This document shows, in pieces, positions 7,955 to 17,385 of a stretch of 53,518 nt of DNA. Below the pieces are notes generated by a model that was not told where the DNA came from, made no database searches, and saw only the letters and a program-made list of their open reading frames with translations. The stretch lies in assembly GCA_009839745.1 (NCBI GenBank), contig VXPE01000005.1, positions 3,261 through 56,778 of the forward strand, in the 5' to 3' direction. The translations under genes were made by a program, and so were the position numbers. The stretch is from Candidatus Poribacteria bacterium. Lineage in GTDB: Bacteria > Poribacteria > WGA-4E > WGA-3G. Within the stretch, counting starts at the first letter, position 1, and each line of letters opens with the position of its first letter.

Positions 7955-8722
7955 CTACTGGCTGTTTTCTGAAACCTCAAAAATCGCCCTGCCGATTCTA
8001 ACGAGGTTCGCGCCTTCTTGAACGGCTACCTCAAAGTCGTTTGTCATCCCCATAGAGAGATACTCCAGGGTAACTCCGGGAAATTTTTGGGCTTCTATTT
8101 TTTCAGCAATCGATCTCAGCAAGGCGAATGCGGGACGGTTTGCGTCCGGTGAAGGTGTTAACTGCCCCATTGTCATCAACCCAACAATGTGCGCGGCCGG
8201 ATATACCTGTGCGTCTTCCATGAACTGAAGGACATCCTCCGCTGCCACCCCGTATTTACTTGCCTCGCGCGTGGTATTTACTTGAATTAAAACATCTGTT
8301 CGTTGTGAGCGTTGTTCAGACCGACGTGCTATTTCTGCTAAAAGCCGCAAACTGTCAACTGAATGAATCAGTGAAAACATCTCCACTGCGGTTTTAACCT
8401 TATTTCTTTGCAGATGTCCAATCAGGTGCCATCGGCATGCGTTACGAGTGGCATCAGCCCCTGTAGCATCCACAAAGGCATTGACCGGCGTGTACTTCTG
8501 TTGCGCTTCCTGCACACGGTTTTCACCTATATCCGTTGCCCCTGCAGCGAGAGCTGTCTGAATTTCTGCCACCGCACGCCCTTTCGTAACAGCAACGAGC
8601 GTTATTGAATCGCGTGTGCGTTTACTCCGTTCTGCAGCGTTGGCAATCCGTTCATTGACCCTGGAAAGATTCTCAACAATCGAGTTCAATTTTTCAATTC
8701 CACAATTAAAAGGGTTTGTCAA
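7955..8722 (-). CDS. yggS: YggS family pyridoxal phosphate homeostasis protein
   Basis: Single-domain PLP-binding TIM-barrel protein related to the N-terminal domain of alanine racemase, known to maintain PLP and amino acid balance. Diagnostic segments are LVAVTKGR (PLP lysine), IGENRVQEAQQKY, WHLIGHLQRNK, GLMTMGQL, LSMGMTNDFEVAVQEGA and VRIGRAIF. It has 255 residues, slightly longer than many relatives because of about 30 N-terminal residues. It overlaps the upstream small membrane gene by 4 bases (ATGA), implying coupled translation. Confidence 0.95.
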   Translation of the reverse strand: MTNPFNCGIEKLNSIVENLSRVNERIANAAERSKRTRDSITLVAVTKGRAVAEIQTALAAGATDIGENRVQEAQQKYTPVNAFVDATGADATRNACRWHLIGHLQRNKVKTAVEMFSLIHSVDSLRLLAEIARRSEQRSQRTDVLIQVNTTREASKYGVAAEDVLQFMEDAQVYPAAHIVGLMTMGQLTPSPDANRPAFALLRSIAEKIEAQKFPGVTLEYLSMGMTNDFEVAVQEGANLVRIGRAIFEVSENSQ

Positions 8723-8997
8723 CTTTCAAGATTGTCTGTTGATGGCGGATCTGGATTTAAAGGCTTGCTTGTGTGAAAGAGTATACCAATGACAGCGACC
8801 AAGACGGCTATACTAACAATCCCAATACCAACGGTTATCTTATGTGTTGCCTCCGTATAAACCTGCGTGACTTGCACGGCACTCACATTTTCGGACAAAA
8901 CTTCCTGATACTTGGAAGGGTGGTTGCCGCCTTGTATAATAAAAACAAGTCCGATCAAACCTGTAACGATTGATAACGTCGCGAAGAGCACGCGCAT
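8719..8997 (-). CDS. Small hypothetical membrane protein
   Basis: Not recognised. A 92-residue protein with two predicted membrane helices, roughly residues 3-23 (VLFATLSIVTGLIGLVFII) and 50-72 (GIGIVSIAVLVAVIGILF), linked by a polar loop. ATG at 8997 is chosen over TTG at 9003 because GGAAAG lies at suitable spacing. The 4-base overlap with yggS supports expression as a pair. Nothing is seen in the 230 bases upstream (9004-9226) beyond AT-rich sequence. Confidence 0.65.
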   Translation of the reverse strand: MRVLFATLSIVTGLIGLVFIIQGGNHPSKYQEVLSENVSAVQVTQVYTEATHKITVGIGIVSIAVLVAVIGILFHTSKPLNPDPPSTDNLES

Positions 8998-9226
8998 CTT
9001 CAATTCTTTCCGGCGTATGCCAAATTATTACCTAACAACGAATTTAAGAAATCATTGCCCTAAACAGGTTGGAACATCTAAGAAAAATAACGTTACAAAT
9101 TGTAGTGAGGTTTCGACTGGGGACGCCGCTGATACTGATATTCATTTATGGCATCTACAATATATATTAATAATGATACTATATTTTTACGAGAAAAGCA
9201 AATTTTCCATCTGAGGATGCCCGTCT

Positions 9227-9979
9227 CTATTCAGTATCAAGTTGGATATATGAGAGCATCCTACCTGTTTGTCCGTTCTCAGCCCGATGTGAATAAAAAA
9301 GGTCTGTGCGACAAGCGGTGCAAAGTGGAGATATTGAGATGGAAGTGGAGGGTAAACCTGCTTCAACTAATTGGTTAACATTGGCAGCCTGTAGATTCAA
9401 GTGTGTTCCATCGTGGACGCTGCAGCCGAAGCGTTCAGCAAATTGTGTCAGCAATTCTGTGCTGACGGTATAGCAGCATTTCTGGATAGCGGGTCCCAAA
9501 TGAACCCGGCAGTTTTCAATCACAGTTCCGAAACAGGCTTTCATTTGTGCCAGCGTGTTCACCGCAACTCGTGCGAAGGTGCCACGCCACCCTGCATGCG
9601 CGAGACCGATTGCTGGCGTTTCAATATCAAGAATGAAAATAGGGACACAATCCGCTGTAAAAATTCCCAATGCCACATCGCGACACGCGGAGACCAGGGC
9701 GTCTGCCTCTGGGGGATTTTCAAGAGAGGCTCCCGTTGTGTCATCAACAGCAATCACACAGTTCCCATGCACTTGACGACAATACCGCCAATTCTTTAAA
9801 CCCGTTCGCTGAAAAAGGATTTTTCTGTTGGTTGCGACTGCCCTCGGATCGTCGCCGACATGTTCAGCGAGATTCAAGGAGGCGTAAGGTGTGTGGCTAA
9901 TGCCGCCAGTGCGCAGACTAATGCCAGCAGTGACAATGCCGGTCGTTTGAAGTTCTTGAATCGCGCGATACGTTTTCAT
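9227..9979 (-). CDS. pgeF: YfiH/PgeF family purine nucleoside phosphorylase (laccase domain)
   Basis: Family of zinc-dependent enzymes once called polyphenol oxidases and later shown to act on purine nucleosides or as peptidoglycan editing factors. Conserved segments are SLRTGGIS, CRQVHGN, FTADCVPIF (metal Cys), GLAHAGWRGT (metal His) and the LGPAIQKCCY motif. At 250 residues it is full length. It overlaps the upstream cupin gene by 4 bases (ATGA), so the two are translationally coupled. The exact substrate cannot be read from sequence. Confidence 0.93.
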   Translation of the reverse strand: MKTYRAIQELQTTGIVTAGISLRTGGISHTPYASLNLAEHVGDDPRAVATNRKILFQRTGLKNWRYCRQVHGNCVIAVDDTTGASLENPPEADALVSACRDVALGIFTADCVPIFILDIETPAIGLAHAGWRGTFARVAVNTLAQMKACFGTVIENCRVHLGPAIQKCCYTVSTELLTQFAERFGCSVHDGTHLNLQAANVNQLVEAGLPSTSISISPLCTACRTDLFYSHRAENGQTGRMLSYIQLDTE

Positions 9980-10302
9980 GACTTGTAATCTTCTCGTGGT
10001 GGACTAAAGATGTCGAGAGCAACAGCGGGCTCTTCAAACGCCTTGGCACTGTGCTTCACATTGGAAGGGATAAGGTAAGCGTCTCCTTTTTTGAGTATCC
10101 GAGATTCTCCGTCAATGGAGAGTTCAAATGTTCCTTCGAGGACCATCCCCATCTGTTCATGTGGATGACTGTGCTCTGCAACAACACTATACGGTTGCAG
10201 ATTGACGAAGGACATCATTATTTTTTCACCGTGAAGTGTCCGAAGACGTGCGCCATCGAAGACCTGCTTTTCGGGTTGCTCATCAATAACGAAAAAGGGC
10301 AT
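9976..10302 (-). CDS. Small cupin-domain protein
   Basis: A 108-residue single-cupin barrel. The two cupin motifs are readable: a histidine-rich HSHPHEQMGMVLEG (metal ligands H, H, E) and the second motif around GDAYLIPSNVKHSAKA. Such proteins bind a metal and may be sugar- or small-molecule-binding enzymes or regulators; the reaction cannot be inferred. Its 3' end overlaps pgeF by four bases. AAAGGAG lies upstream of the ATG at a longish spacing. Confidence 0.88.
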   Translation of the reverse strand: MPFFVIDEQPEKQVFDGARLRTLHGEKIMMSFVNLQPYSVVAEHSHPHEQMGMVLEGTFELSIDGESRILKKGDAYLIPSNVKHSAKAFEEPAVALDIFSPPREDYKS

Positions 10303-10322
10303 CGGTTGTGGGTATCTCCTTT

Positions 10323-11096
10323 CTATGGAAATGGCACATCGGGTGTAGCAGGCTCGACGTAAAGCAGCCTTTTACAACTTGAACAGTAGACTTGTTTCTG
10401 ATACTTTTGAGCTTCCTTGAGGGTCTGCGGTTGAATAGCGATGCGGCAACTGTCGCAGATACCGCTTTTGCTGAGTGCGACAAAACCGGTTTTCGCTCGC
10501 GCTGCGCCGGACCGGTTTGCAAACTGGGCTTTCATCCAGCGGTGATATTCGTCTCTGAGTCCTTTTTCAATTTTAGGAAGAAACGCCTTCCGACGTTTCA
10601 ACTTTTCATCTCGCTCTGTCTTTAAATTCTGGAGTTCTTGCTGGAGTTGTGCGGTTTCAGTATCAGTTTTCTGCCTTTCTTGGTTTACTTCAACTTCCAC
10701 TTGTGCCAATTCTTCTTTGAGTTGATCGCTTTTCTCCATAAGAACTAAGATCGTATCCTCCGCTTCTCCGTCCTCTTTATCAAGATATTCAATTTGTCGC
10801 TCAAGCGCATTATAAGCCTCGTTTGTCTTAACAACGCGTTGTTCATCTCGATATTTCTCGCGTTGGACAGCATTCATTTCAATTTCGGCGTTTTTGGAGC
10901 GTTGTTCTCTCTCTGTCTCTGCGAGCTCTGCCGATTTCGCCGCCATATCTGCTTCAGACTCTATAACGTCCGACTCTAACTGTTTAATACTACGCGGGAT
11001 CTCTTGAAGTTTTCGCTGGATGGATAACAGTTCTTGGTCGCGCTCCTGTAATTGGTATAACAAAGCAAGTTGTTGCTGTAAAGGCTCGTTAGCCAT
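10323..11096 (-). CDS. Coiled-coil protein with C4 zinc ribbon
   Basis: The 257-residue protein is a long coiled coil (about residues 5-185, heptads rich in Glu, Gln and Lys) followed by a C-terminal zinc ribbon CDSCRIAIQP...VYCSSCKRLLY. This is the architecture of the widespread bacterial family of C4-type zinc-ribbon proteins (CT398/HP0958-like); HP0958 is linked to flagellar and RNA functions, but the role here is unknown. Its ATG shares one base with the tatC stop (TAATG), so it is translated immediately after tatC. Confidence 0.87.
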   Translation of the reverse strand: MANEPLQQQLALLYQLQERDQELLSIQRKLQEIPRSIKQLESDVIESEADMAAKSAELAETEREQRSKNAEIEMNAVQREKYRDEQRVVKTNEAYNALERQIEYLDKEDGEAEDTILVLMEKSDQLKEELAQVEVEVNQERQKTDTETAQLQQELQNLKTERDEKLKRRKAFLPKIEKGLRDEYHRWMKAQFANRSGAARAKTGFVALSKSGICDSCRIAIQPQTLKEAQKYQKQVYCSSCKRLLYVEPATPDVPFP

Positions 11097-11926
11097 TATA
11101 CTTCTGCCTCCTTTTCGACAAGGTATGCGAAGAAAATACCGAGTTGATACAAAACGAAGAGTGGTATTGCCATCAATAACATTGAACCCGGATCGGCAGG
11201 TGTCAAGAGAGCCGACATGACACAGATACCCAATAACGCGTAACTTTGCTTCTCACGGAAGCCCTGTGCGTCAATGATGCCGATACGGGACAGAAACGCC
11301 ATAACTATCGGTAACTCAAAAGCGATACCGAATCCTAAAATTAAGCGCGTTATAAAGTTGATATATTTTTCCAGGTCCCACATGTTGGGTAACTCTGGCA
11401 GCAGCTGCGCGGAGAATTGCAGGACGACCGGTGTGACAATAAAGTAGGCGAAAGCCGCACCGAAGATGAAAAATACGACGATAATCAAAAACAGCGGTAC
11501 TGCGAATTGCCGCTCCTCGCGATTGAGTGCCGGAAAAACGAACGCCCAGACCTGATAAATGATTATCGGCAGTGCCAGCAAAATGCCGGTGGTTATCCCT
11601 AATTTCAGGTATGCCATGATACCTTCCAAGGGACCCACCTTCATCAGTATTGCGTTGACACTCGAAGTTCCGGATCGCAAAGCGAGTGCGAAAAATCCGA
11701 GTATTGAGCCCTCAGTCCCGCCTACGACATCAATAGCATTCGCGATGAGCGTGTTCATCGAAGTTCCCAATGGAAACTTAATTACCTTTTCAATGGGCTT
11801 GCTGAAAGACAAACTTAGGACCGTAAAAACGGCGATCGCGATAGCAGAAATAATAATGCGACGCCGGAGTTCCTCCAGGTGTTCCCAGAAAGTCATTGCA
11901 ACTTCGTTAGCTTCCGTAGATTCCAT
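11096..11926 (-). CDS. tatC: Sec-independent protein translocase TatC
   Basis: Receptor subunit of the twin-arginine export system in the cytoplasmic membrane. The conserved N-terminal cytoplasmic motif MTFWEHLEELRRR, six hydrophobic segments, the periplasmic loop before LGITTGILLALPIIIYQVWAF and the FGIAFELPIV region (conserved FxxE) are all present. ATG at 11926 is preferred to TTG at 11944; it gives 276 residues. tatA lies 27 bases upstream, making a compact tatA-tatC unit followed by the zinc-ribbon gene. No separate TatB is seen. Confidence 0.96.
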   Translation of the reverse strand: MESTEANEVAMTFWEHLEELRRRIIISAIAIAVFTVLSLSFSKPIEKVIKFPLGTSMNTLIANAIDVVGGTEGSILGFFALALRSGTSSVNAILMKVGPLEGIMAYLKLGITTGILLALPIIIYQVWAFVFPALNREERQFAVPLFLIIVVFFIFGAAFAYFIVTPVVLQFSAQLLPELPNMWDLEKYINFITRLILGFGIAFELPIVMAFLSRIGIIDAQGFREKQSYALLGICVMSALLTPADPGSMLLMAIPLFVLYQLGIFFAYLVEKEAEV

Positions 11927-11953
11927 AGTGCCTGCCGCTCGCAATCCGAGTCA

Positions 11954-12169
11954 TCAAGAAGGTTTCGGAGGTTTAATGTTCGGATCCGGTTCTTTATCAA
12001 TCTCATCTGCTGCTTTTGTCAGTTCATCTTGGAGATCACTACCCGCGCTCTTAAATTCTCGGATCGCTTTACCGAGGGAACGCCCCATTTCGGGCAACTT
12101 TTTCGGTCCAAAAATGACGAGTGCGACGACCAGGATTATAAAGATCTCCATTCCGCCTATTCCACCCAT
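11954..12169 (-). CDS. tatA: Twin-arginine translocase subunit TatA
   Basis: A 71-residue protein with a short N-terminal membrane helix (EIFIILVVALVIF), the FGPKKLPEMGRSLGKAI hinge and amphipathic helix of TatA/B, and a charged proline-containing tail. The phenylalanine-glycine after the helix favours TatA. A strong AGGAGG precedes the ATG, and a promoter-like pair lies at 12217-12245. Confidence 0.95.
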   Translation of the reverse strand: MGGIGGMEIFIILVVALVIFGPKKLPEMGRSLGKAIREFKSAGSDLQDELTKAADEIDKEPDPNIKPPKPS

Positions 12170-12625
12170 ATCTGCATTCCTCCTCGAATGAAATGTGGTA
12201 GTTTGCTGCTATTTATAGTGTAGCACACAATCAATCTATTCTCAATTATTTTTTCGATGTATTCAGTTTAGGACTTACGCAAATTGAGCAAATATCAGAC
12301 ATTTGGACGCAAAAAGTGGGTATTTCGGTGCTTTATAGTAAGCACGCGATGCATTGCCCGATGATCCGGACGCCCATTTGGTCAACAGAAGTATGGAGTT
12401 TTGGATTTTTGTTGCGATGGAAAGGTAACTTTATGTTCAGATTTGCGTCAGAAAAATAGGGCAATTCACGGAGGCTTCACGGAGGATTTTCCGGTGGTAG
12501 GCGGTCCCTGAGTTCCCAGCGTTGCAAATAGACACTCTCCGTGAAAGTGGATTTTAGGATTGACAGGATAATAGCAGACGATGGTCGGAAATTGGGATTT
12601 GGGGATCCTTCTTGTAATAAGAATA
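12170..12625. other. Intergenic region between the restriction island and tatA
   Basis: No gene is seen in these 456 bases. They hold the tatA promoter (12217-12245), an AGGACTTACGCAAATTGAGC string near 12270 (related to GTAAGTCCT at 6783-6791 in inverse orientation), and a duplicated TTCACGGAGG pair near 12464-12484, with the inverse CTCCGTGA near 12537. The pattern suggests accumulated short repeats at the island boundary. Confidence 0.4.
12217..12245 (-). promoter_or_regulatory. Sigma70-type promoter for tatA-tatC
   Basis: On the minus strand TTGAGA (12240-12245) and TACACT (12217-12222) are separated by 17 bases, about 45 bases upstream of the tatA ribosome-binding site. Confidence 0.55.
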
Positions 12626-15187
12626 TCACTCAGTATTCAAACGAGCTGATATTTCCAGAAATTCCTGTTCGCTGAATACCAACTGGAAGATGCCTTGCCG
12701 TCTGGGACTGTCGTAGACGACCATTCTACCGGCGGTGTTGAATGCGCCTTCAAGTGTTTCCAATACCTTTCGCTTATATTCGGTGTCAAGATTGCCTTCG
12801 AGGTGCTCACCCTTTGTGTCAAAAATCAAGACGCGCGTTACGCCCGCGATGTCATTCGTCATGGCGACAAAGTCAGGGTAAATGCGTCCGCGTTTCCAGC
12901 CTTGCAAGTAGTACTCACCCCGTTGACGCGCCGCGACTCGATGCCACCATTGCAGTGCTCTTTCTTCATCAAGGTAATACGCGAATTTCTTTTCCAATTC
13001 GCTATCGAATTGCCGCTCAAAAACGGATTCAAAGAGGCTTAACTGCAGAGGCTCATAATCTCTTCTTAAGAGAGGTCTGTCCTCTCGAACCTGTATGTTG
13101 TAACTATCCACCATCCGATAGTTCGGTTCTCGTGTCTCCAAGTCAAAGCGGATCTCATCTTGGTCCAATTTCCTGCGGAAGACCTGTTCTGCTTGCCTCT
13201 CGACTTCGCTTTTTACATGTTCCCGCAGCATATATGCGAGGTAAGAACGCCGGTCATAGATGTCTGCTTCGGTGTTCCCTTCTGCGCTAAGGCGTTCGTG
13301 CAGCTGCTGTGCGATACGAGCCGCTTGCCAGAGATTTGGCATAAGGTCGGACAGACGGCGTGCGAAATCGGAAATGTTGACAGTTTTATCAATATAGGGT
13401 TCTTGCTCGGGACGGAAAACAGGAGCGACCTCACCCATATCAACTGTTGCGGATTGCCGTTGGACACGCTGCGGGGCAGATGATCGTGGATCGGGAGGTT
13501 CGATTGCTGACCAATCTATATGCGGTAGGATGTGTGCTTGGTAATTAAGCTGAATCCATCTATTACCATCTCTATGGCGGACAACGGGCAGGTAAATCTC
13601 CGAATTTTGGAACGGGCTCCGACGTTGGACTGTCTGCTGTTGGACCTCTTGCGGTGCGCTCTCTTGTCGTGAATCCGACGCGCCCATCACTTCATCGCCT
13701 AAACCTGTCAATCCCTCCGATTCCAAGCCATTCTTCACCTGCGTGACGACGGCACCGACATCGACATTATTGCAATAGACGTAGCACTGATCCAGTGATT
13801 CTCTACCGGTGAGTTGGGCATGCGGTTGCCGCATCACGCGCCCGACGAGTTGTGTAATTGCCCGTTGTGCTTGGGTATTGTCGAGCATCACCAAGAGATA
13901 AGCGAAAGGACAATCCCAACCTTCCATCAGTGCGGATTTTGTGATGATCCAACGCACCTGCGAAAATTCGGAGAGTAGATTTTCCCTGCCGAGTTCATCG
14001 TTCTCAGCGGATTTGACGCGGACTGCATCCGAAGGCACACTAAGGTTCTGTGTGAGATACTCCCGGACATCCTCAGCGTGGATGCGCTCATTGTCTCGTT
14101 GATCCCTGCCAGTTCGCTCCACCCGGACAACAGCGATCGGGCGGACATACCGTCCCGTGCTGTTCTCATACGATTTCGCCTCGGTATCAAGGCGTTCCAG
14201 TTCGTCAGCGGCTTGGCTGAGGGTTAATTGCCACTCAGCATTCGGAAACGATGTCACTTGCACCGGTAGCTTAATCATCTCCTCTTTTTTCAGGTCGGGT
14301 CCCTCAATATCGACAAGTAGATTGCTGATGCCGCGGTTGGGGGTGGCAGAGAGTTCAATTACTATGCGTGGATCGAGGCGGTTGATGGATTTGGCGAATT
14401 CTTCGTTCGCTTGCCGATTTCTCGCGCCGTAAGCCTTGTGTGCCTCGTCCAGAACAACAATGGGACGGAGCATCTTGAAGACGTTAAATAGGCTCTGTTT
14501 GACGAGTCCACCTTCCGTGTGGCACTCCAGATCGGGGTATTCATTTAGCAGACGGGTGTTGCCGAAGATATCGTCGCTGTCGGGGTAAAAACTGGGGTAG
14601 CGTCCGCTATCCCGGAACATACGGAGGAACTCCCTGCCTTTCTGTCGGTTGGTTGCTGGGAGCATGAGCAGCATGACACAGAGATAATTGGCGATGTCGT
14701 CTCTGTTGAAGGTATCCTCCTTTTCCAGCATCTTGACACGACCTGCGCTCGCCCGATTCAACATCTTACGGTAGGGGTGTCGTTTGTCCCATAAGGCGAC
14801 TTTGGTTTGATTATAGATCGCCTTGCTTGGCACAACCCAGAGGACCAGACCTCGTTGCCACGGGAGGCGTTCCAGTGCTGCAGCGGCGAGCAAGGTTTTA
14901 CCGCCACCTGTTGGCACTTTAAAACAGATATGTGGGACAGGACGGTTTGCCTCGTCGGTGCGGTCAACGTATTCGCCTGCGGTTGCTGCGACACCGCCGT
15001 TGCCTTTTAATTTTTGCCATGCAGCTTTCGGGTAATTGCGCAGTTCATCGGGGATCGGAATGTCGGTCGGTGCCTGTCTGAACATTTCGATCATCATTTC
15101 TAACTCACGTTGTGTATCTTCAAGTGCTTCTAACCAACGAGCCAAAGCGTCAAGTGCACCGCGTTGATATTCCTTTAATTCCAGCAT
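12626..15187 (-). CDS. Type III-like restriction enzyme Res subunit (SF2 helicase with nuclease domain)
   Basis: The 853-residue protein carries superfamily 2 motifs: Walker A VPTGGGKT (residues 91-98), DEAH box VVLDEAHKAYG, motif III LSATPNRG, and the motif VI region QLVGRVMRQP. A C-terminal segment IYPDFVAM...VLIFDTKGEHL has the spacing of a PD-(D/E)xK nuclease core. This order is that of the Res subunit of type III restriction enzymes, which translocate on or cut DNA together with Mod. It is the last gene of the operon, 12 bases after the small membrane-protein gene and close to the mod gene (15701-17353). Target sequence and activity are unknown. Confidence 0.88.
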   Translation of the reverse strand: MLELKEYQRGALDALARWLEALEDTQRELEMMIEMFRQAPTDIPIPDELRNYPKAAWQKLKGNGGVAATAGEYVDRTDEANRPVPHICFKVPTGGGKTLLAAAALERLPWQRGLVLWVVPSKAIYNQTKVALWDKRHPYRKMLNRASAGRVKMLEKEDTFNRDDIANYLCVMLLMLPATNRQKGREFLRMFRDSGRYPSFYPDSDDIFGNTRLLNEYPDLECHTEGGLVKQSLFNVFKMLRPIVVLDEAHKAYGARNRQANEEFAKSINRLDPRIVIELSATPNRGISNLLVDIEGPDLKKEEMIKLPVQVTSFPNAEWQLTLSQAADELERLDTEAKSYENSTGRYVRPIAVVRVERTGRDQRDNERIHAEDVREYLTQNLSVPSDAVRVKSAENDELGRENLLSEFSQVRWIITKSALMEGWDCPFAYLLVMLDNTQAQRAITQLVGRVMRQPHAQLTGRESLDQCYVYCNNVDVGAVVTQVKNGLESEGLTGLGDEVMGASDSRQESAPQEVQQQTVQRRSPFQNSEIYLPVVRHRDGNRWIQLNYQAHILPHIDWSAIEPPDPRSSAPQRVQRQSATVDMGEVAPVFRPEQEPYIDKTVNISDFARRLSDLMPNLWQAARIAQQLHERLSAEGNTEADIYDRRSYLAYMLREHVKSEVERQAEQVFRRKLDQDEIRFDLETREPNYRMVDSYNIQVREDRPLLRRDYEPLQLSLFESVFERQFDSELEKKFAYYLDEERALQWWHRVAARQRGEYYLQGWKRGRIYPDFVAMTNDIAGVTRVLIFDTKGEHLEGNLDTEYKRKVLETLEGAFNTAGRMVVYDSPRRQGIFQLVFSEQEFLEISARLNTE

Positions 15188-15199
15188 TGTATTATTTTG

Positions 15200-15616
15200 T
15201 CAGGGGGAACCTACAATCTTCTGTTGTTTGAGAGTTTCGATTTCCTGCCTGAGTTCTTCGATTTTTCGCTCTTGGTCGCGATCCTTTTTTCCGAGCCAAG
15301 TGGGGATACCAATAGCGGCGACAATAAGGGCGATGAGTCCATACGTTAGATTTGTAGCATGTGCGACCTGTTTTTCAACACCGTCCATCCGTCCATCTAA
15401 CCGTGCGACCCCTTCCTTTAGTGTGCCAATATCCGACTTTAGCGTGTCAATATTCGTTTCTATGGAACCGATCTCGGCTTTTATGGGTTTGAGTTCCTCT
15501 TTAATTTCTTCCTTGACGATCAAGCGGATCTTATTGAGGTCTGCCTCGGTCAACGCTGCGCCTGCTGGCATTGCGGTTGCAGAAAGAAGTATCAAGAGGA
15601 CAAGAATGGTTTTCAT
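15200..15616 (-). CDS. Small exported coiled-coil protein with one membrane segment, between mod and res
   Basis: Not a recognised family. Using the ATG at 15616 (GGAG eight bases upstream) it has 138 residues: a signal peptide (MKTILVLLILLSATAMPAGA), a heptad-rich region (about residues 22-88), a hydrophobic helix (about 91-111, LTYGLIALIVAAIGIPTW) and a charged coiled-coil tail. The longer frame from 15667 would mask the signal peptide. It lies between mod and res on the same strand, 12 bases before res. An envelope-located partner of a cytoplasmic restriction system is unusual. It may be a membrane-acting component or a chance insertion. Confidence 0.7.
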   Translation of the reverse strand: MKTILVLLILLSATAMPAGAALTEADLNKIRLIVKEEIKEELKPIKAEIGSIETNIDTLKSDIGTLKEGVARLDGRMDGVEKQVAHATNLTYGLIALIVAAIGIPTWLGKKDRDQERKIEELRQEIETLKQQKIVGSP

Positions 15617-15700
15617 CGTGGTGTCTCCTTTTGGAGATAGTAAAACATATTTAGGCGTGGGTGTCAACGAAAAAAATGTAATGCTCGATTCCAGGGCTTT

Positions 15701-17353
15701 TTATCTTTCGTGCAGAGCATCGGGGAGTTGGCAGAATATAATGCCCATCTGTGTGAGTTCACGCTGACCGATGTAATTGCCAGCGGCATACACGATTGCT
15801 TTTCTACCGGTATCGCGGCTGGCATCGCGAATACGTTCTGCGCGTTCCAAGTTGAGGATAGCGGCGTTGCTGCGTAACCATTCAAGGTCGGGTTTGTAGA
15901 GGAGATAGTAGTCGTTTTCATCGTCGCTGTGGAAAAGTCCGTCCTCATTTTTTGCCCCCACTGTGTCCGCGCCTATGGAAGCACCAGAAGTCGTATACAA
16001 TAGGTTGGCGGCGAGTGCTGCGTATGAGGGCAACGCCTCTCCGGTGAGCATTGTTTCAATCTCAATCGGTTTCCCTAAGGTGCAATAGGTAAAGGAGCCG
16101 CCTAAGCCTTCGCGGAGGGCATTATCACGGGCATCGGGAACCCCGTTGATAACACGGCGGACCCGCTCGGCGGTGATGGTGTCGGCGTAGTCTTCACACT
16201 CAATGAGGATAAACTTCCGATTGCCGCCATCTTCTCTATTGAGGTCAAGAACGGCATGGGCAGTGGTGCCGCTACCAGCGAATGAGTCAAGAACAATAGT
16301 GTCATTTTTTCTTGATACACCTTCGGCAATCCCTATTAAGTTTGCGATCAATCTTGTAGGTTTAGGATTGTTGAACTCAAGGGCTGCGCTTTGGAAGACA
16401 GTCTGTAACTGCTTTGTTCCTTCATCTGTAGTCCCAGCAATATCTGCTAACATTAAATCGATTGGGACGATCCCTTTTTCTTCAGATTCACTTAGAAAAT
16501 TTTTAAGGCGGGGATAGCGCAAATTTCCGTCAAGTCCCCACCAAAGCCTATCTTTCGTAACATGTTTCTCATGGGTGCTTTGGCTGTACTTCCAAGCATG
16601 CGTAGGATGATTTACAGACTCTCCTGTATAGGGATTTGTTAACGGATAAACTAAATTTGGACGTTGTTCTTTTGTCGCAGGATTGACATACGAAGCAGAC
16701 ACCCAACTACCACGTGGGTCATTATCAGGATTAGAATATGTTTCATTAAGTTCTTCATTCCGCTTAACCCGAATGTGAGAAACAGCATCGGATTTTCTAT
16801 ACGCAATAACATGTTCACGTTGGTTTGAGAATAATTTGGCATTATTACTTCTACCATAGCGATGTTGCCAAATAATATCTGCAAGAAAGTTTTCATCTCC
16901 CAAAATTTCATCCATTAGCATCCGTAAATGATGGACTTCATTGTCGTCAATGGAGATGAAGATTATCCCATCGTCTGAAAGCAATTCTTTGAGCAGGTGC
17001 AACCTCGGCCACATCATGCAGAGCCATTTGTCGTGTCGTTCCAGGTCTTCGTTATCAACGGGTGCGTTCTCCGTGAGCCATTGCTGCATCACTGGACTGT
17101 TTACATTATCATTATAGACCCAGCCCTCGTTGCCAGTATTGTAGGGTGGGTCGATGTAGATGCACTTGATACGGTTGGCATAGCGCGGGAGCAAGGCTTT
17201 GAGGGCGTGCAGGTTGTCGCCGTGGATGATGAGGTTGTCGTCTGTGTCAGTCGGGTTGCAGGAGCGGGTTTTGTCGGGTTCGAGGGGGCGGTAAGGGACG
17301 GTGAGGTGGTGGGCGTAGATGTGTTGTTTTCCTTTGAATTCGAGTGTGGGCAT
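15701..17353 (-). CDS. Type III-like DNA adenine methyltransferase Mod subunit
   Basis: A 550-residue N6-adenine or N4-cytosine methyltransferase. The catalytic motif IV DPPYNTGN (residues 68-75) precedes the AdoMet-binding motif I DSFAGSGTTAHAVLDL in the C-terminal half, followed by FILIECEDYADTI; that order is the beta class typical of Mod subunits. LIIHGDNLHALKAL before motif IV is also typical. It modifies the recognition sequence and gives the Res partner its specificity. It starts 33 bases after the receiver gene, so modification, restriction and the two signalling genes appear to share one transcript. Confidence 0.92.
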   Translation of the reverse strand: MPTLEFKGKQHIYAHHLTVPYRPLEPDKTRSCNPTDTDDNLIIHGDNLHALKALLPRYANRIKCIYIDPPYNTGNEGWVYNDNVNSPVMQQWLTENAPVDNEDLERHDKWLCMMWPRLHLLKELLSDDGIIFISIDDNEVHHLRMLMDEILGDENFLADIIWQHRYGRSNNAKLFSNQREHVIAYRKSDAVSHIRVKRNEELNETYSNPDNDPRGSWVSASYVNPATKEQRPNLVYPLTNPYTGESVNHPTHAWKYSQSTHEKHVTKDRLWWGLDGNLRYPRLKNFLSESEEKGIVPIDLMLADIAGTTDEGTKQLQTVFQSAALEFNNPKPTRLIANLIGIAEGVSRKNDTIVLDSFAGSGTTAHAVLDLNREDGGNRKFILIECEDYADTITAERVRRVINGVPDARDNALREGLGGSFTYCTLGKPIEIETMLTGEALPSYAALAANLLYTTSGASIGADTVGAKNEDGLFHSDDENDYYLLYKPDLEWLRSNAAILNLERAERIRDASRDTGRKAIVYAAGNYIGQRELTQMGIIFCQLPDALHER

Positions 17354-17385
17354 AGAGAGATCTCTTTCTACGTAGGGTCGAGAAT

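Noticed and set aside
11559-12191. A 210-residue plus-strand open frame opposite tatC and tatA
   Set aside because: Antisense to two well-identified genes, with no family match.
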